Below, one piece after another: positions 8,248-15,965 of a DNA stretch of 64,000 nt. The position numbers and the translations under genes are program-made. The DNA is from an uncultured Actinomycetes bacterium (GTDB lineage: Bacteria; Actinomycetota; Thermoleophilia; Solirubrobacterales; 70-9): assembly GCA_946482365.1 (NCBI GenBank), contig CAMLQY010000004.1, positions 1 to 64,000 of the forward strand, in the 5' to 3' direction. The notes under the pieces are model-generated. The model saw nothing but the letters and a program-made list of their open reading frames with translations. It searched no databases and was not told the origin of the DNA. Within the stretch, counting starts at the first letter, position 1; the number at the start of each line of letters is the position of its first letter.

Positions 8248-9138
8248 CTATTTTGAACTCGAAAGGGCGAGGAACCACCCCAGTCTCTGTTGTTTGGCGA
8301 TTTCCTCGATGTTCATGGCAGCTTGAAAAGGGCCGGGGTCCGACGACGGCCTGAGTTTTCTATAGGCAAACTCGGGGAGCGGACCTCCGTGTCGGGCACT
8401 CCAGGCCTCCAGCGATCGCGCCAGCTCAACGAGGTGATGCCATAGCTCAGCAGAGCCTTCCTCCAGCTTGATCGACATTCTGTCTATTAGTTCTGCACCC
8501 CGATAGCTGTCGATTTCAATGGGATCGCTGCAAAGGACCCCCTGGGACATCCACTGATCGCTATAGGTCCAGACATGGGCGCTCCGTTGTACGTCGGGGG
8601 CCAGCGCCGTAGCCACCTTGGCCAATGGGAGGAAGTTAGAACCACGTACTACGGTTCGACCAGCCTGACATGCTCTCAGCTGTTTAAGGGAGACGAAAAG
8701 CGCAGCCGCATAGCAAACTTCCGCCAAGGGGCCGATCTCATGGTGCAGGTCAATCAAACGCGAGAGCTGCTCTTGCTCTAGCTGGTAGCGGAGATAGGGG
8801 AGACATGGGTTAACGCCCGCCGCTCTTCTTGTCTTCGCCTCCTTGGCTGAACCCCCGCGCAGTTGTTCGGGACGCTTGTACTGCAAGAACAGGCTTGCTG
8901 CGAAAGTCGGTGCCGAGGGATGGCTCAGCACCCCTCGGCCGGAAGCCACGCCCGGAAGGCCCGGCGAGTATCCGAGCTCTGCCCAAATTGCGGTCAGTCC
9001 TGGGACAAGAGCGATGTCATAGCCCAGATCTTTCTCTGCGATCTGGCTCGGCAAGGAAAACTGCCTACTGTCGCCGAGCAATTCCATGTTCATGGCCAGC
9101 TCGTATTCGCGCTCAGAGAACCCTGCATGTATCGGCAT
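8248..9138 (-). CDS. Hypothetical protein in tRNA-Pro island
   Basis: A 296-aa soluble protein with no signal peptide or membrane helix; I do not recognise the family. Notable segments are SEREYELAMNMEL at the start, LPSQIAEKDLGYD, the FLQYKRPEQL segment, and a helical middle (EQEQLSRLIDLHHEIGPLAEVCYAA). Base composition is clearly lower in GC than the backbone. It is the only intact gene between the two copies of the tRNA-Pro repeat, so it may be cargo of the element that created the repeat. A defence or mobile-element role is possible but has no motif support. Confidence 0.65.
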   Translation of the reverse strand: MPIHAGFSEREYELAMNMELLGDSRQFSLPSQIAEKDLGYDIALVPGLTAIWAELGYSPGLPGVASGRGVLSHPSAPTFAASLFLQYKRPEQLRGGSAKEAKTRRAAGVNPCLPYLRYQLEQEQLSRLIDLHHEIGPLAEVCYAAALFVSLKQLRACQAGRTVVRGSNFLPLAKVATALAPDVQRSAHVWTYSDQWMSQGVLCSDPIEIDSYRGAELIDRMSIKLEEGSAELWHHLVELARSLEAWSARHGGPLPEFAYRKLRPSSDPGPFQAAMNIEEIAKQQRLGWFLALSSSK

Positions 9139-9482
9139 GGAACCTCGACACTAGTCGCTGCTCAGCACCTGAATCGCGCAAGGCGGGTTCAAACATCGCC
9201 CAGCCAGGGTGGTCGGATCAACCTCCCTCAGCGCGGCTCGCGTCACATCCGCGAAGGGGTGGGCCGCCCGCCGGCATGTCGAAGCTGCCGATGAAGGGAA
9301 AGCGTGGCGTCCGTAGAGGGCTCTATTGCCGTCGGTGCTGGCCTCCAGGCGCACCGGACCTTCCCCGATGTTCAGTACCGCCTTTGGTACCGGATGAATC
9401 GAACGATTCGTCCGCTGAGTCCCAGGACGGGGACGCGGGGACGCAAGGGACGCTCCGAGGACGCATCGGGCGATCCGCTCTG

Positions 9483-9512
9483 TCGGCTGGGGGCCGAGCG
9501 GTCGCAGGTTCA
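9483..9512 (+). repeat. Direct repeat, right copy, tRNA-Pro fragment (putative attR)
   Basis: Thirty bases are identical to 8127-8156 in tRNA-Pro(GGG). The acceptor half does not follow, so this is a tRNA fragment and not a functional gene. Confidence 0.75.
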
Positions 9513-9639
9513 TTTGAACCGCCGCCAGAAGAAGCGCCGATTCCGGTGATGGCCTCACCCATCCAGCCGATTGGAAGCTTTGGATCCGCGAGATCACGAA
9601 GGGCTAGGCGACCTCGGACCCGGCGACTTCGTTGTGGCG

Positions 9640-10017
9640 GCAGGCAGGGGGCCTCACTTTCGTGCGCCGGCCAGTACGCGAGGATGTCCTCGCTGGCGGA
9701 GCGGGCGGCCTCGGAGGCGGCGGTCTGGAACACCTTCAGCGAGCCGCGTTCCCCATCGCGGTCACCGAGCCCGCCGAGCGCTTCGTCGGGTCCATCGTCA
9801 GCTCGACCCACTCGCGCTCGCCCCTCAAGGTCCAGCCGAGGTCGGCCATCCGCCAGAAGTCTTCGCCGACCTCGATGGCGAGGCGCTCGGCGGCCGCGTA
9901 GTCGTGGGGCTCTCTTGGGCGAGCCAGAGGTCGCCAATGGCGGCAGGTGGTTTCGGACCTGCTCATAGAGCGCCTCGCGCTGGGGCGCGAGGATCCTGAT
10001 CGTTCTGCGGGGGCATG
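9640..10017 (-). pseudogene. Decayed helical protein gene with two frameshifts
   Basis: Read from about 10005 downward, protein-like sequence alternates between two frames: QREALYEQVRNHL, then DYAAAERLAIEVGEDFWRMADLGW and REWVELTM, then back to the first frame with SLKVFQTAASEAARSASEDI. Joined together these give a plausible alpha-helical protein of about 120 aa, but no single frame holds it. The ATG at 10017 leads into a frame that stops after 17 codons. The joined sequence resembles small helical proteins I associate with this bacterial group, but I cannot name the family. At least two indels are needed to restore it. Confidence 0.5.
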
Positions 10018-10204
10018 GCGCCCTCCTTTCAGCAGGGCACCGAAGATGTGTGGTGCGTCCCACGCGGGAGGACTTCGGGGAGTACTTCCTCCCTTACATC
10101 GAGGCGGATGAAGCGAGCGGATCGTCGAGAACGGTTGGCCCATACACGCCAATTCACGCCGACCGAAGCCCTAGGGTCATCTTCGTACCGATTGTCTACT
10201 CGAA

Positions 10205-11329
10205 ATGAGCATGAAACTTCTCACCCCTCCTTTTGACGACTGGACCCAAGTCGAGCCAGATTCGGACGCAGAGCGAGTTCTCAACTCAAAGCTTGAGCAG
10301 ATGCTCGGCGCTGAGCGCTTGATGGTTCTGACGGGGCTGGGAACTTCAACGGGCATCCAGGTCGACGGCTCGACCTCGGGCGGTCCCGGCATGACCTCGC
10401 TTTGGACTCGTGCCAAGGCGGCGGCGGGGAACGAGCGATGGGACGCAGCCCTCGAATCCGCCGGCTGGTCCCCCGACTTTCAAGATGACATCGAGCTGCT
10501 GCTCTCCCGTTGTCAGATGGCGCACACCCTGGACCCGAGCACCGGCCTAGATCAGTTCATAGCGCTTTGCGAGGCAGAGATCGTTGCCGCGTGCAATTTC
10601 ATTTCAGATTCAACCCCCCTTCCCGTCCATGAATCCTTCCTGCGGAGGATCGCCCGCCGCCCTGCAAGGTTGCCGCGGACTCAGATATTCACGACGAACT
10701 ACGACCTTGCTTTTGAGGTCGCGGCTTCGCGGACCGGTTTCGCATTGATTGACGGCTTCTCACATGTTTCGCCCCAGCGGTTCGACAGCAGCTACTTCGA
10801 TGTGGACTACGCATTCCGAGATCGGGAGCGAGCAGCCACTCCAGTTGAGTGGATGCGCAATGTCGTGCACCTCCTGAAGCTTCACGGCTCTGTCGATTGG
10901 ATTGCTAAGGGAGGTGGCGTCGAGCGGCATCGATCGCCTGATCGGCCTCTCATCATCTATCCCCGTGCCTCGAAGTTTGAAATCTCCTATCAGCAGCCAT
11001 TCCTTGAGCTGATGGCGAGATTCCAAACCGGGCTTCGGCGACCCGACACCGTCCTATTCGTCATTGGATCGGGATTGGGTGCTGACCAGCATCTCGCCGA
11101 GCCAATCCGCGCCGCTGCCAGGTCGAATGTCCGGCTGTCAATGGTCGTCGTGTCTAGGAGCCTCAGCTCAAAGGAGGGCGACACAATCGACGCTCTCAAG
11201 GCGTATGCGGCAGGCGGCGACCGGCGCGTAACCCTTATCGAGAGCACCTTCGAGCAGTTTGTTCCGGTTCTTCCCGATCTCGTGCCTGAGACCGAGGCAG
11301 AGAAGCACACGAATCTCGCCGAGCCGTGA
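10205..11329 (+). CDS. SIR2-like NADase subunit of SIR2-HerA defence pair
   Basis: A 374-aa SIR2-fold protein. The nucleotide-binding glycine motif reads LTGLGTSTG (residues 42-50), FTTNYD is at about 162-167 and LHGSVDW at 226-232. Asn165 and His227 are the expected catalytic pair for NAD+ hydrolysis. It is followed, with a GTGA overlap, by a HerA-type ATPase. SIR2-HerA is an experimentally described antiphage system in which the complex depletes NAD+ on infection. Base composition is lower in GC than the backbone, and it lies in the island behind tRNA-Pro(GGG). The ATG at 10205 is the first in-frame start; a second Met is two codons on. Confidence 0.85.
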   Translation: MSMKLLTPPFDDWTQVEPDSDAERVLNSKLEQMLGAERLMVLTGLGTSTGIQVDGSTSGGPGMTSLWTRAKAAAGNERWDAALESAGWSPDFQDDIELLLSRCQMAHTLDPSTGLDQFIALCEAEIVAACNFISDSTPLPVHESFLRRIARRPARLPRTQIFTTNYDLAFEVAASRTGFALIDGFSHVSPQRFDSSYFDVDYAFRDRERAATPVEWMRNVVHLLKLHGSVDWIAKGGGVERHRSPDRPLIIYPRASKFEISYQQPFLELMARFQTGLRRPDTVLFVIGSGLGADQHLAEPIRAAARSNVRLSMVVVSRSLSSKEGDTIDALKAYAAGGDRRVTLIESTFEQFVPVLPDLVPETEAEKHTNLAEP

Positions 11330-13143
11330 AGAGCTCTGCCCCACCGAGTTATCTCTTTGAGTCCGACCGGTTGATCGGCACGGTCTCTGCGGTAGGACCC
11401 GAAGAGGCGAGGATCAATCTGCCACTTGCCTCGGCTGACGAGCCCCAGCTTCGTCATGGAGAGCGAGTCGGCGCAGGTGAGGTCGGCGAGTCAGTAATTA
11501 TCGAGGCCGGTGACCTTGGCATCTTTGGTCGAATCTCCGAAGTACGGCTACCAGAGCAAGATCGGCTCGCCGTGCAGCCCGTCATGGGTGGTTCTCGTCC
11601 TAGCAATCCAGTTGGGACGGTCCAAATGCTTTGCACGGTACCCGTAGCTGGTGCCGGTCCCGAACGAGGAATCGCGCGCTATCCGCGAGTCGGGGCGCGT
11701 GTCTACTCACTCCACCCTGAAACGATCTCTTGGATAGCCGAGAACGCAGGTGGAAGCGAGGATTCCAAGGCGCTGCTTCTCAATTTGGCGAATCTCCCCG
11801 GTTCCACTAGCACCGCCATCCGCGTGACTCCAGAGCGGTTGTTTGGCCGCCATTGTGCGGTGCTCGGCGCAACGGGAGGAGGCAAGAGCTGGACGGTCGC
11901 TCGAATTGTCGAAAGCTGCGCGGCCTTCAAGTCGAAGGCGAAGGTCCTCCTTCTGGACGCCACGGGCGAGTATCACCGTCTTGAGAACGGCGTTTCTCAT
12001 CTGAGTCTCGGCGGCGAGGACCGTCCCGAAGGTTGCAAGGAAGTGTCCTTGCCGTATCACTCACTCGACCTAGATGATCTGTATGCGCTGTTTCGCCCCG
12101 CTGGGCAGGTTCAAGCACCCAAGCTTCGCGAAGCAATGAAAAGTCTCAAGCTCGCTGAACTGGTTGGCGAGGGGGATCTCGTCGAAGCTGGCTGCGTGCC
12201 GAAATCTGATCGCTCCAAGAAGCCCTATGAAGAGGCATACGCGCTTCACGCGGCAGTTGTTGACGCGCCTGCCGCCCAATTTAATATTGAGAAACTTGCT
12301 TCGCAGCTCGGCTTTGAGTGCGCCTATCCGTCTGCCTTCGGGAAGGAGTTTGGCACCAAAGATCACACCAAATTTGGGGGCCCCGATCCACAAGCCTTCA
12401 GTCTGTGCTCCTCGCTGATTGGGCGCATCGAGAGCTACCTGAGTGCTCCCGAGTTTTCCCCCATATTGAAACCCGGCTCGACTCCCAGCCTGCTTGAGGA
12501 AATCATGAACTGGTTGAGCAACCCGGACTACCCGGTCCTTCGGGTGTCGCTCAAGAGCCTCTCATTTCGAGCAGAGATAAGGGAGATTGCGGCAAACGGT
12601 ATTGCGAGATTCCTTTTGGCGAACGCCCGGAGTGGAGTCTTTGCCGAGCAGCCGTTGCTCGTCTGTCTTGACGAGGCACACCAATTTCTGGACAAATCCA
12701 TTGGGGATGACTATTCGCGTTATCCACTTGACGCATTCGATCTGATCGCCAAAGAGGGCCGCAAGTACTCCCTTGGCCTTTGCTTGGCAACGCAGAGGCC
12801 GAGGGATATTCCCGATGGTGTTCTTGGGCAGATGGGGACGATGCTTGTCCATCGATTGGCAAACGACAACGACAGGCGAGTGGTCGAGCGCGCTGCGGGC
12901 GACATTGATAAGTCTGCAGCCCAGTTCCTGCCCAGCCTGGCTCCGGGACAGGCACTCTTGCTAGGGATCGACTATCCGATCCCGCTCGTCATTCAGGTAA
13001 CCCCTCCGCATCACAAGCCCGACTCGCGAGGGCCCAACTATCAAGAGATGTGGGCCGTGACGTCAGATGACGAGGAGGCGATTGCCGACGAGGACCAACG
13101 GCCAAAGCCCCAGCAAGAGGTGGAGATGGGCCAGGATGGCTGA
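11326..13143 (+). CDS. HerA/FtsK-like ATPase of SIR2-HerA defence pair
   Basis: A 605-aa HerA-family hexameric ATPase. An N-terminal beta-rich HAS-like domain spans about residues 12-95. Walker A is GATGGGKS (181-188), Walker B is LLVCLDEAH (444-452, Glu450 catalytic), and the sensor/arginine-finger region ATQRPRD is at 488-494, followed by the LANDNDRR stretch typical of HerA. The GTG start overlaps the SIR2 stop by 4 bp, so the two are made together. In known systems HerA oligomerises with the SIR2 protein and triggers or modulates its NADase. No NurA-like nuclease gene is adjacent, which argues for the SIR2 pairing rather than a repair role. Confidence 0.88.
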   Translation: MKSSAPPSYLFESDRLIGTVSAVGPEEARINLPLASADEPQLRHGERVGAGEVGESVIIEAGDLGIFGRISEVRLPEQDRLAVQPVMGGSRPSNPVGTVQMLCTVPVAGAGPERGIARYPRVGARVYSLHPETISWIAENAGGSEDSKALLLNLANLPGSTSTAIRVTPERLFGRHCAVLGATGGGKSWTVARIVESCAAFKSKAKVLLLDATGEYHRLENGVSHLSLGGEDRPEGCKEVSLPYHSLDLDDLYALFRPAGQVQAPKLREAMKSLKLAELVGEGDLVEAGCVPKSDRSKKPYEEAYALHAAVVDAPAAQFNIEKLASQLGFECAYPSAFGKEFGTKDHTKFGGPDPQAFSLCSSLIGRIESYLSAPEFSPILKPGSTPSLLEEIMNWLSNPDYPVLRVSLKSLSFRAEIREIAANGIARFLLANARSGVFAEQPLLVCLDEAHQFLDKSIGDDYSRYPLDAFDLIAKEGRKYSLGLCLATQRPRDIPDGVLGQMGTMLVHRLANDNDRRVVERAAGDIDKSAAQFLPSLAPGQALLLGIDYPIPLVIQVTPPHHKPDSRGPNYQEMWAVTSDDEEAIADEDQRPKPQQEVEMGQDG

Positions 13144-13184
13144 AGCAGCTCCAGAACTACCGTCCATCCCGCGTCGAGGAAGGG

Positions 13185-14144
13185 CTAACCGGATCGCTGC
13201 CGCGTTTTGGGATTCTTGTAGCCCTTGAGCAACTCGCTCGAGTACGGCACTTGGAGATGCGCCTGAAGCGTTCCGCTCGCGTCACGGATTCGGATCAGGC
13301 AGGTGTAGTCCTCGACCGTTCCGGCCTCTGTCATTGCCCGCAATCGTTTCTGCATCCTCTTTGCTGAGCCGGCTTTGACGTAGCCGATCTTCTGGTCGCC
13401 GACCATGACCTTCACAGCATTCACGTCGTGCTCGTTGTCAGGCTCTCGAACCAAGCGTGCGCGGCATTCGTAGCGGAGGTCAGGACGCATCTGACCGCCG
13501 GTCACAGCACGGAGTCCCGGTTGGTGGAAGTCGTAGCCGACCACCGAGACGCGGCGGCAGTCCTCGAAGCGGGACCAGTCGACGCGGTCGTCGTTCATCA
13601 GCCGTCCCTCTGCGGGCTCGGCTGCGGCCGGTGCCGCCCTCGCTTCAGGTGTCGGTGCTGGCTGGGCAATTGGCTCGCCAGTTAGGGCGCTCAGCTCGGC
13701 GACCGCCCTTTCGGGCGTTGGTAGATCGAGGAAGATGCCGAGGTTGGGGGTCTCGCTTCCCTGCTCTCGTCCAGCGATGTGGGCTTGACAGACGATCGTG
13801 TAGCCCATGTCTGCGGCCTTCCAGACTGCGCCCTGATAGTCCAGGGCATCCCCGCGGGAGAGATAGCCGACATGAAGATGCGTTCCTCGGCAGTCGGCAT
13901 AGACCGCCACGGCGTTAGAGTCATGAGGGTTTGAGGGCTCTGCGACAAGTGCAGCCGTACAGTCGAACCGGACACGCTCCCACCTCGTTGAGCCGCATAT
14001 GTCACGGAGCGCCGGTTGATAGCTGGCCTCCCCTACTGCAGCGATGAGCTCCGTGCAGTTGTCGAACTCGATTGATTGGGCATGGCGTATTTCGCCCTGT
14101 CTCTCTTCTTGACCTCCGCTGAAGAGTTTCTTGAGTAGACCCAT
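13185..14144 (-). CDS. Protein with two HIRAN-like domains
   Basis: A 319-aa protein with two copies of a HIRAN-like unit. The first (about residues 55-120) contains EPSNPHDSNAVAVY...HVGYLSR; the second (about 195-270) contains EPDNEHDVNAVKVM...IGYV. A low-complexity Ala/Pro/Glu linker joins them. HIRAN domains bind single-stranded DNA 3' ends in helicases such as HLTF and occur alone in bacterial accessory regions. It converges on the SIR2-HerA operon with a 41-bp gap and may be part of the same island cargo. TAGGAT lies 12 nt before the ATG. No enzymatic domain is visible. Confidence 0.75.
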   Translation of the reverse strand: MGLLKKLFSGGQEERQGEIRHAQSIEFDNCTELIAAVGEASYQPALRDICGSTRWERVRFDCTAALVAEPSNPHDSNAVAVYADCRGTHLHVGYLSRGDALDYQGAVWKAADMGYTIVCQAHIAGREQGSETPNLGIFLDLPTPERAVAELSALTGEPIAQPAPTPEARAAPAAAEPAEGRLMNDDRVDWSRFEDCRRVSVVGYDFHQPGLRAVTGGQMRPDLRYECRARLVREPDNEHDVNAVKVMVGDQKIGYVKAGSAKRMQKRLRAMTEAGTVEDYTCLIRIRDASGTLQAHLQVPYSSELLKGYKNPKTRQRSG

Positions 14145-14303
14145 GCTTGGCCGGGTATCCTAAGTTCTCAAGAGGACTGTGCCCCGCGATCCAGCACAGT
14201 CGTTGGTGGCGCGAGGGCGAAACGCGAGTCCTGGTCGACCCGCAGCGCCTCGGCCGGTCGGTCCACCGCCGACGAGATGCGAGCGCTCACCCTCGTTCTC
14301 AGC

Positions 14304-14327
14304 CTCTCGGCAACGAGCGGAGGTTCA
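14304..14327 (+). repeat. Possible decayed tRNA-Pro 3'-half remnant
   Basis: Three blocks occur in the same order as in tRNA-Pro(GGG): CTCGGC, GAGCGG and AGGTTCAAA, with the bases between them deleted. It lies where the accessory island ends. The match is short and could be chance. Confidence 0.3.
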
Positions 14328-14374
14328 AACCGTCCGGTTAGGCCGATAGTCCGAACGGGAAGCCTTCACTCGAA

Positions 14375-14554
14375 TCACCGCCAATCCGCATTCGCGAAGC
14401 TGAGTATGAGGCCGCCGAGCACGGCCAGGATGAGCAGGATCGTGAGGGCCTTCCCGAATCTCTCGGTCGCGTCCAATTCCATCCTGTTGTCGAGGAGCCA
14501 GAGGACGAAGCCGAGGGCGGATAGACCCAGAAGGACCCAGACCCAGGCTGGCAT
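14375..14554 (-). CDS. Small membrane protein, 59 aa
   Basis: A short open frame with two hydrophobic helices: WVWVLLGLSALGFVLWLL at the N-terminus and ALTILLILAVLGGLILSF near the C-terminus, joined by a charged loop (DNRMELDATERFGK). It has the look of a two-helix inner-membrane hairpin protein. No family was recognised. It is preceded by a strong hairpin at 14596-14624, which separates it from the secreted-protein gene. Confidence 0.6.
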   Translation of the reverse strand: MPAWVWVLLGLSALGFVLWLLDNRMELDATERFGKALTILLILAVLGGLILSFANADWR

Positions 14555-14595
14555 GAGCGACTTCTATCAGCCTTTGGGTCGCGTTGGGCAGATGA

Positions 14596-14624
14596 GGAAG
14601 GGACCGCCTGCGACGGTCCCTTCC
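14596..14624. terminator. Hairpin terminator candidate
   Basis: A perfect 11-bp stem (GGAAGGGACCG / CGGTCCCTTCC) with a 7-nt loop lies 39 bp beyond the end of the minus-strand secreted-protein gene. There is no clear T-tract, so intrinsic termination is likely but not certain. Confidence 0.6.
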
Positions 14625-14663
14625 TGAGTCCATGGGAGCTGACGTATCCCCTGGCGACCTTGC

Positions 14664-15305
14664 TCAGTTTCGGGTGAGCCAGATCGGCAGCGGTTCCGTA
14701 ATTTCGTAGTTGGCTTCTGTCCAGGTGATCGTGGCGGGACAGGCGGCGTTGCTTCCGGCCTGCTTCTGCAGGACCGGCGCTTCCGTTCCGACTTCGATGC
14801 GGGCGGGCGTGGCCGCGTTGGTGCTCGATTTGAATTTGAGGACGATCGCGGCCGCCCCGTAGATACAGGTGATCCCAGTGCAATTCACGAATTTGATCCT
14901 CGGGACCCCTCCGCCTCCCCCCTGGTTGAGGGTGATGGTGCTGGGCCCGGCTAAGAGGTGGAATTTGTAGGGGAGCCCTTCAGCGGTGAGCGATTCGCAG
15001 CCAGTGCACCCCGCGAAATCGAGTTCGGTGATGTTGCCTTTCAGCCCGTTCCCGGCGCCGGCGTTTTCGGTGGGATCACCGGCGATATCCGATTCGCATT
15101 CCGCAGTGATGAAGGCGTTGACGAATCTCGCCCCACCGGTGTGCCCGGTGAACACGGTTTCAAGCCCATACGCTTTTCCGGCAGGGCAAAGTTCCATCAC
15201 CGGTCCTTCTTTGCACAGCACCTCGGCCGATGCCGGGCCCGCCGATGCCAGGGCCAGAGCGGAAACGGCAAGCACGATGGCGCTCAGTGTCTTTGTGGGT
15301 CTCAT
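14664..15305 (-). CDS. Secreted protein, unknown function
   Basis: A 213-aa protein with a classical signal peptide: Lys/Arg-Pro start, hydrophobic core (SAIVLAVSALALASA) and an ASA cleavage site near residue 28. The mature part is cysteine-rich (LCKEGPVMELC, CTGCES, CTGITC), suggesting disulphides outside the cell, with a predominantly beta character. It resembles secreted proteins often duplicated in Solirubrobacterales-type genomes, but I know no function. The ribosome binding site GAGGAGG sits just before the ATG. Confidence 0.75.
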   Translation of the reverse strand: MRPTKTLSAIVLAVSALALASAGPASAEVLCKEGPVMELCPAGKAYGLETVFTGHTGGARFVNAFITAECESDIAGDPTENAGAGNGLKGNITELDFAGCTGCESLTAEGLPYKFHLLAGPSTITLNQGGGGGVPRIKFVNCTGITCIYGAAAIVLKFKSSTNAATPARIEVGTEAPVLQKQAGSNAACPATITWTEANYEITEPLPIWLTRN

Positions 15306-15434
15306 TGGATCCTCCTCACTGGCGTTCTATCGCCAGGTCGATATTTCAAAGCTGAATAGTCTATTTCGCCTATCTATAGATTTCGGCGACGTGCGGCCGC
15401 TCAGGGTCAAGGCATAACCTTCAGTCGACTCCGC

Positions 15435-15953
15435 GTGCCCACCCGACTCAAGTACGTAGATCCCCGACGATCACCCGGCCTGTTCAGCCGCATCCTGGCC
15501 GCGCTTGCAAACACGCGGCTGGGGCGGTTCATGTCGGTGCACGTGCTTTGGAAGCTCGACCCGCACCTGATGCGCATGACCCGGGGTCGTCTCGGGATGG
15601 CGCTGGTGCTGCCCACGGGGCTGCTCGAAACCCGGGGCGCGAAGAGCGGCGCGCTGCGGCGCAACGTGGTCATCTACTTCCACGACGGCGACCGGGTCAC
15701 GATCATCGCCTCGAAGCTCGGCCTTGCCAGCCACCCGGCGTGGTTCCACAACCTCCGGGCCCATCCCGACGTGACCTTCGGCGGCATCCCGATGCGGGCG
15801 GCGGTGGTGGAGGACGAGGCCGACCGCGACCGGCTATGGGCGCTCGCCGACCGCGTCTTCGCGCCCTACGCTGCTTATCGCCGGGAAGCGGCGAAGGCGA
15901 GCCGGACGATCCCGATCGTCCAGCTCACCCCGCGCCCGCCAGGCGCCGCATAG
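15435..15953 (+). CDS. Deazaflavin (F420)-dependent nitroreductase-family protein
   Basis: A 172-aa protein of the Ddn / flavin-deazaflavin oxidoreductase family. Recognisable features are LETRGAKSGALRRNVVIYF, DGDRVTIIASKLG, HPAWFHNLRAHPDV, and the later Y-rich helix (FAPYAAYRREAAK). These match the split-barrel F420-binding fold, in which F420H2 reduces nitro compounds, quinones or biliverdin. A GTG start is used. It converges on the solute-binding protein gene. A second F420-type enzyme is at 44646, so the organism probably makes F420. Confidence 0.85.
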   Translation: MPTRLKYVDPRRSPGLFSRILAALANTRLGRFMSVHVLWKLDPHLMRMTRGRLGMALVLPTGLLETRGAKSGALRRNVVIYFHDGDRVTIIASKLGLASHPAWFHNLRAHPDVTFGGIPMRAAVVEDEADRDRLWALADRVFAPYAAYRREAAKASRTIPIVQLTPRPPGAA

Positions 15954-15965
15954 TCGGGACGGGCT

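Larger units (their letters stand above)
9139..10204. other. Gene-poor accessory stretch
   Basis: There is no convincing intact gene here. It holds a tRNA-Pro fragment (9483-9512) and a frameshifted minus-strand pseudogene (about 9640-10017). The open frames on both strands lack recognisable domains, and several run through tRNA-like sequence. Confidence 0.6.

Noticed and set aside
8829..9968. 379-aa plus-strand open frame across the tRNA-Pro island
   Set aside because: Arg/Ser/Pro-rich with no domain, antisense to the 8248-9138 gene and running through the tRNA fragment; looks like a chance frame.
14176..14200. ACTGTG...CACAGT inverted repeat near the HIRAN gene
   Set aside because: Only 6-bp arms with a 13-bp spacer; expected by chance at this length.
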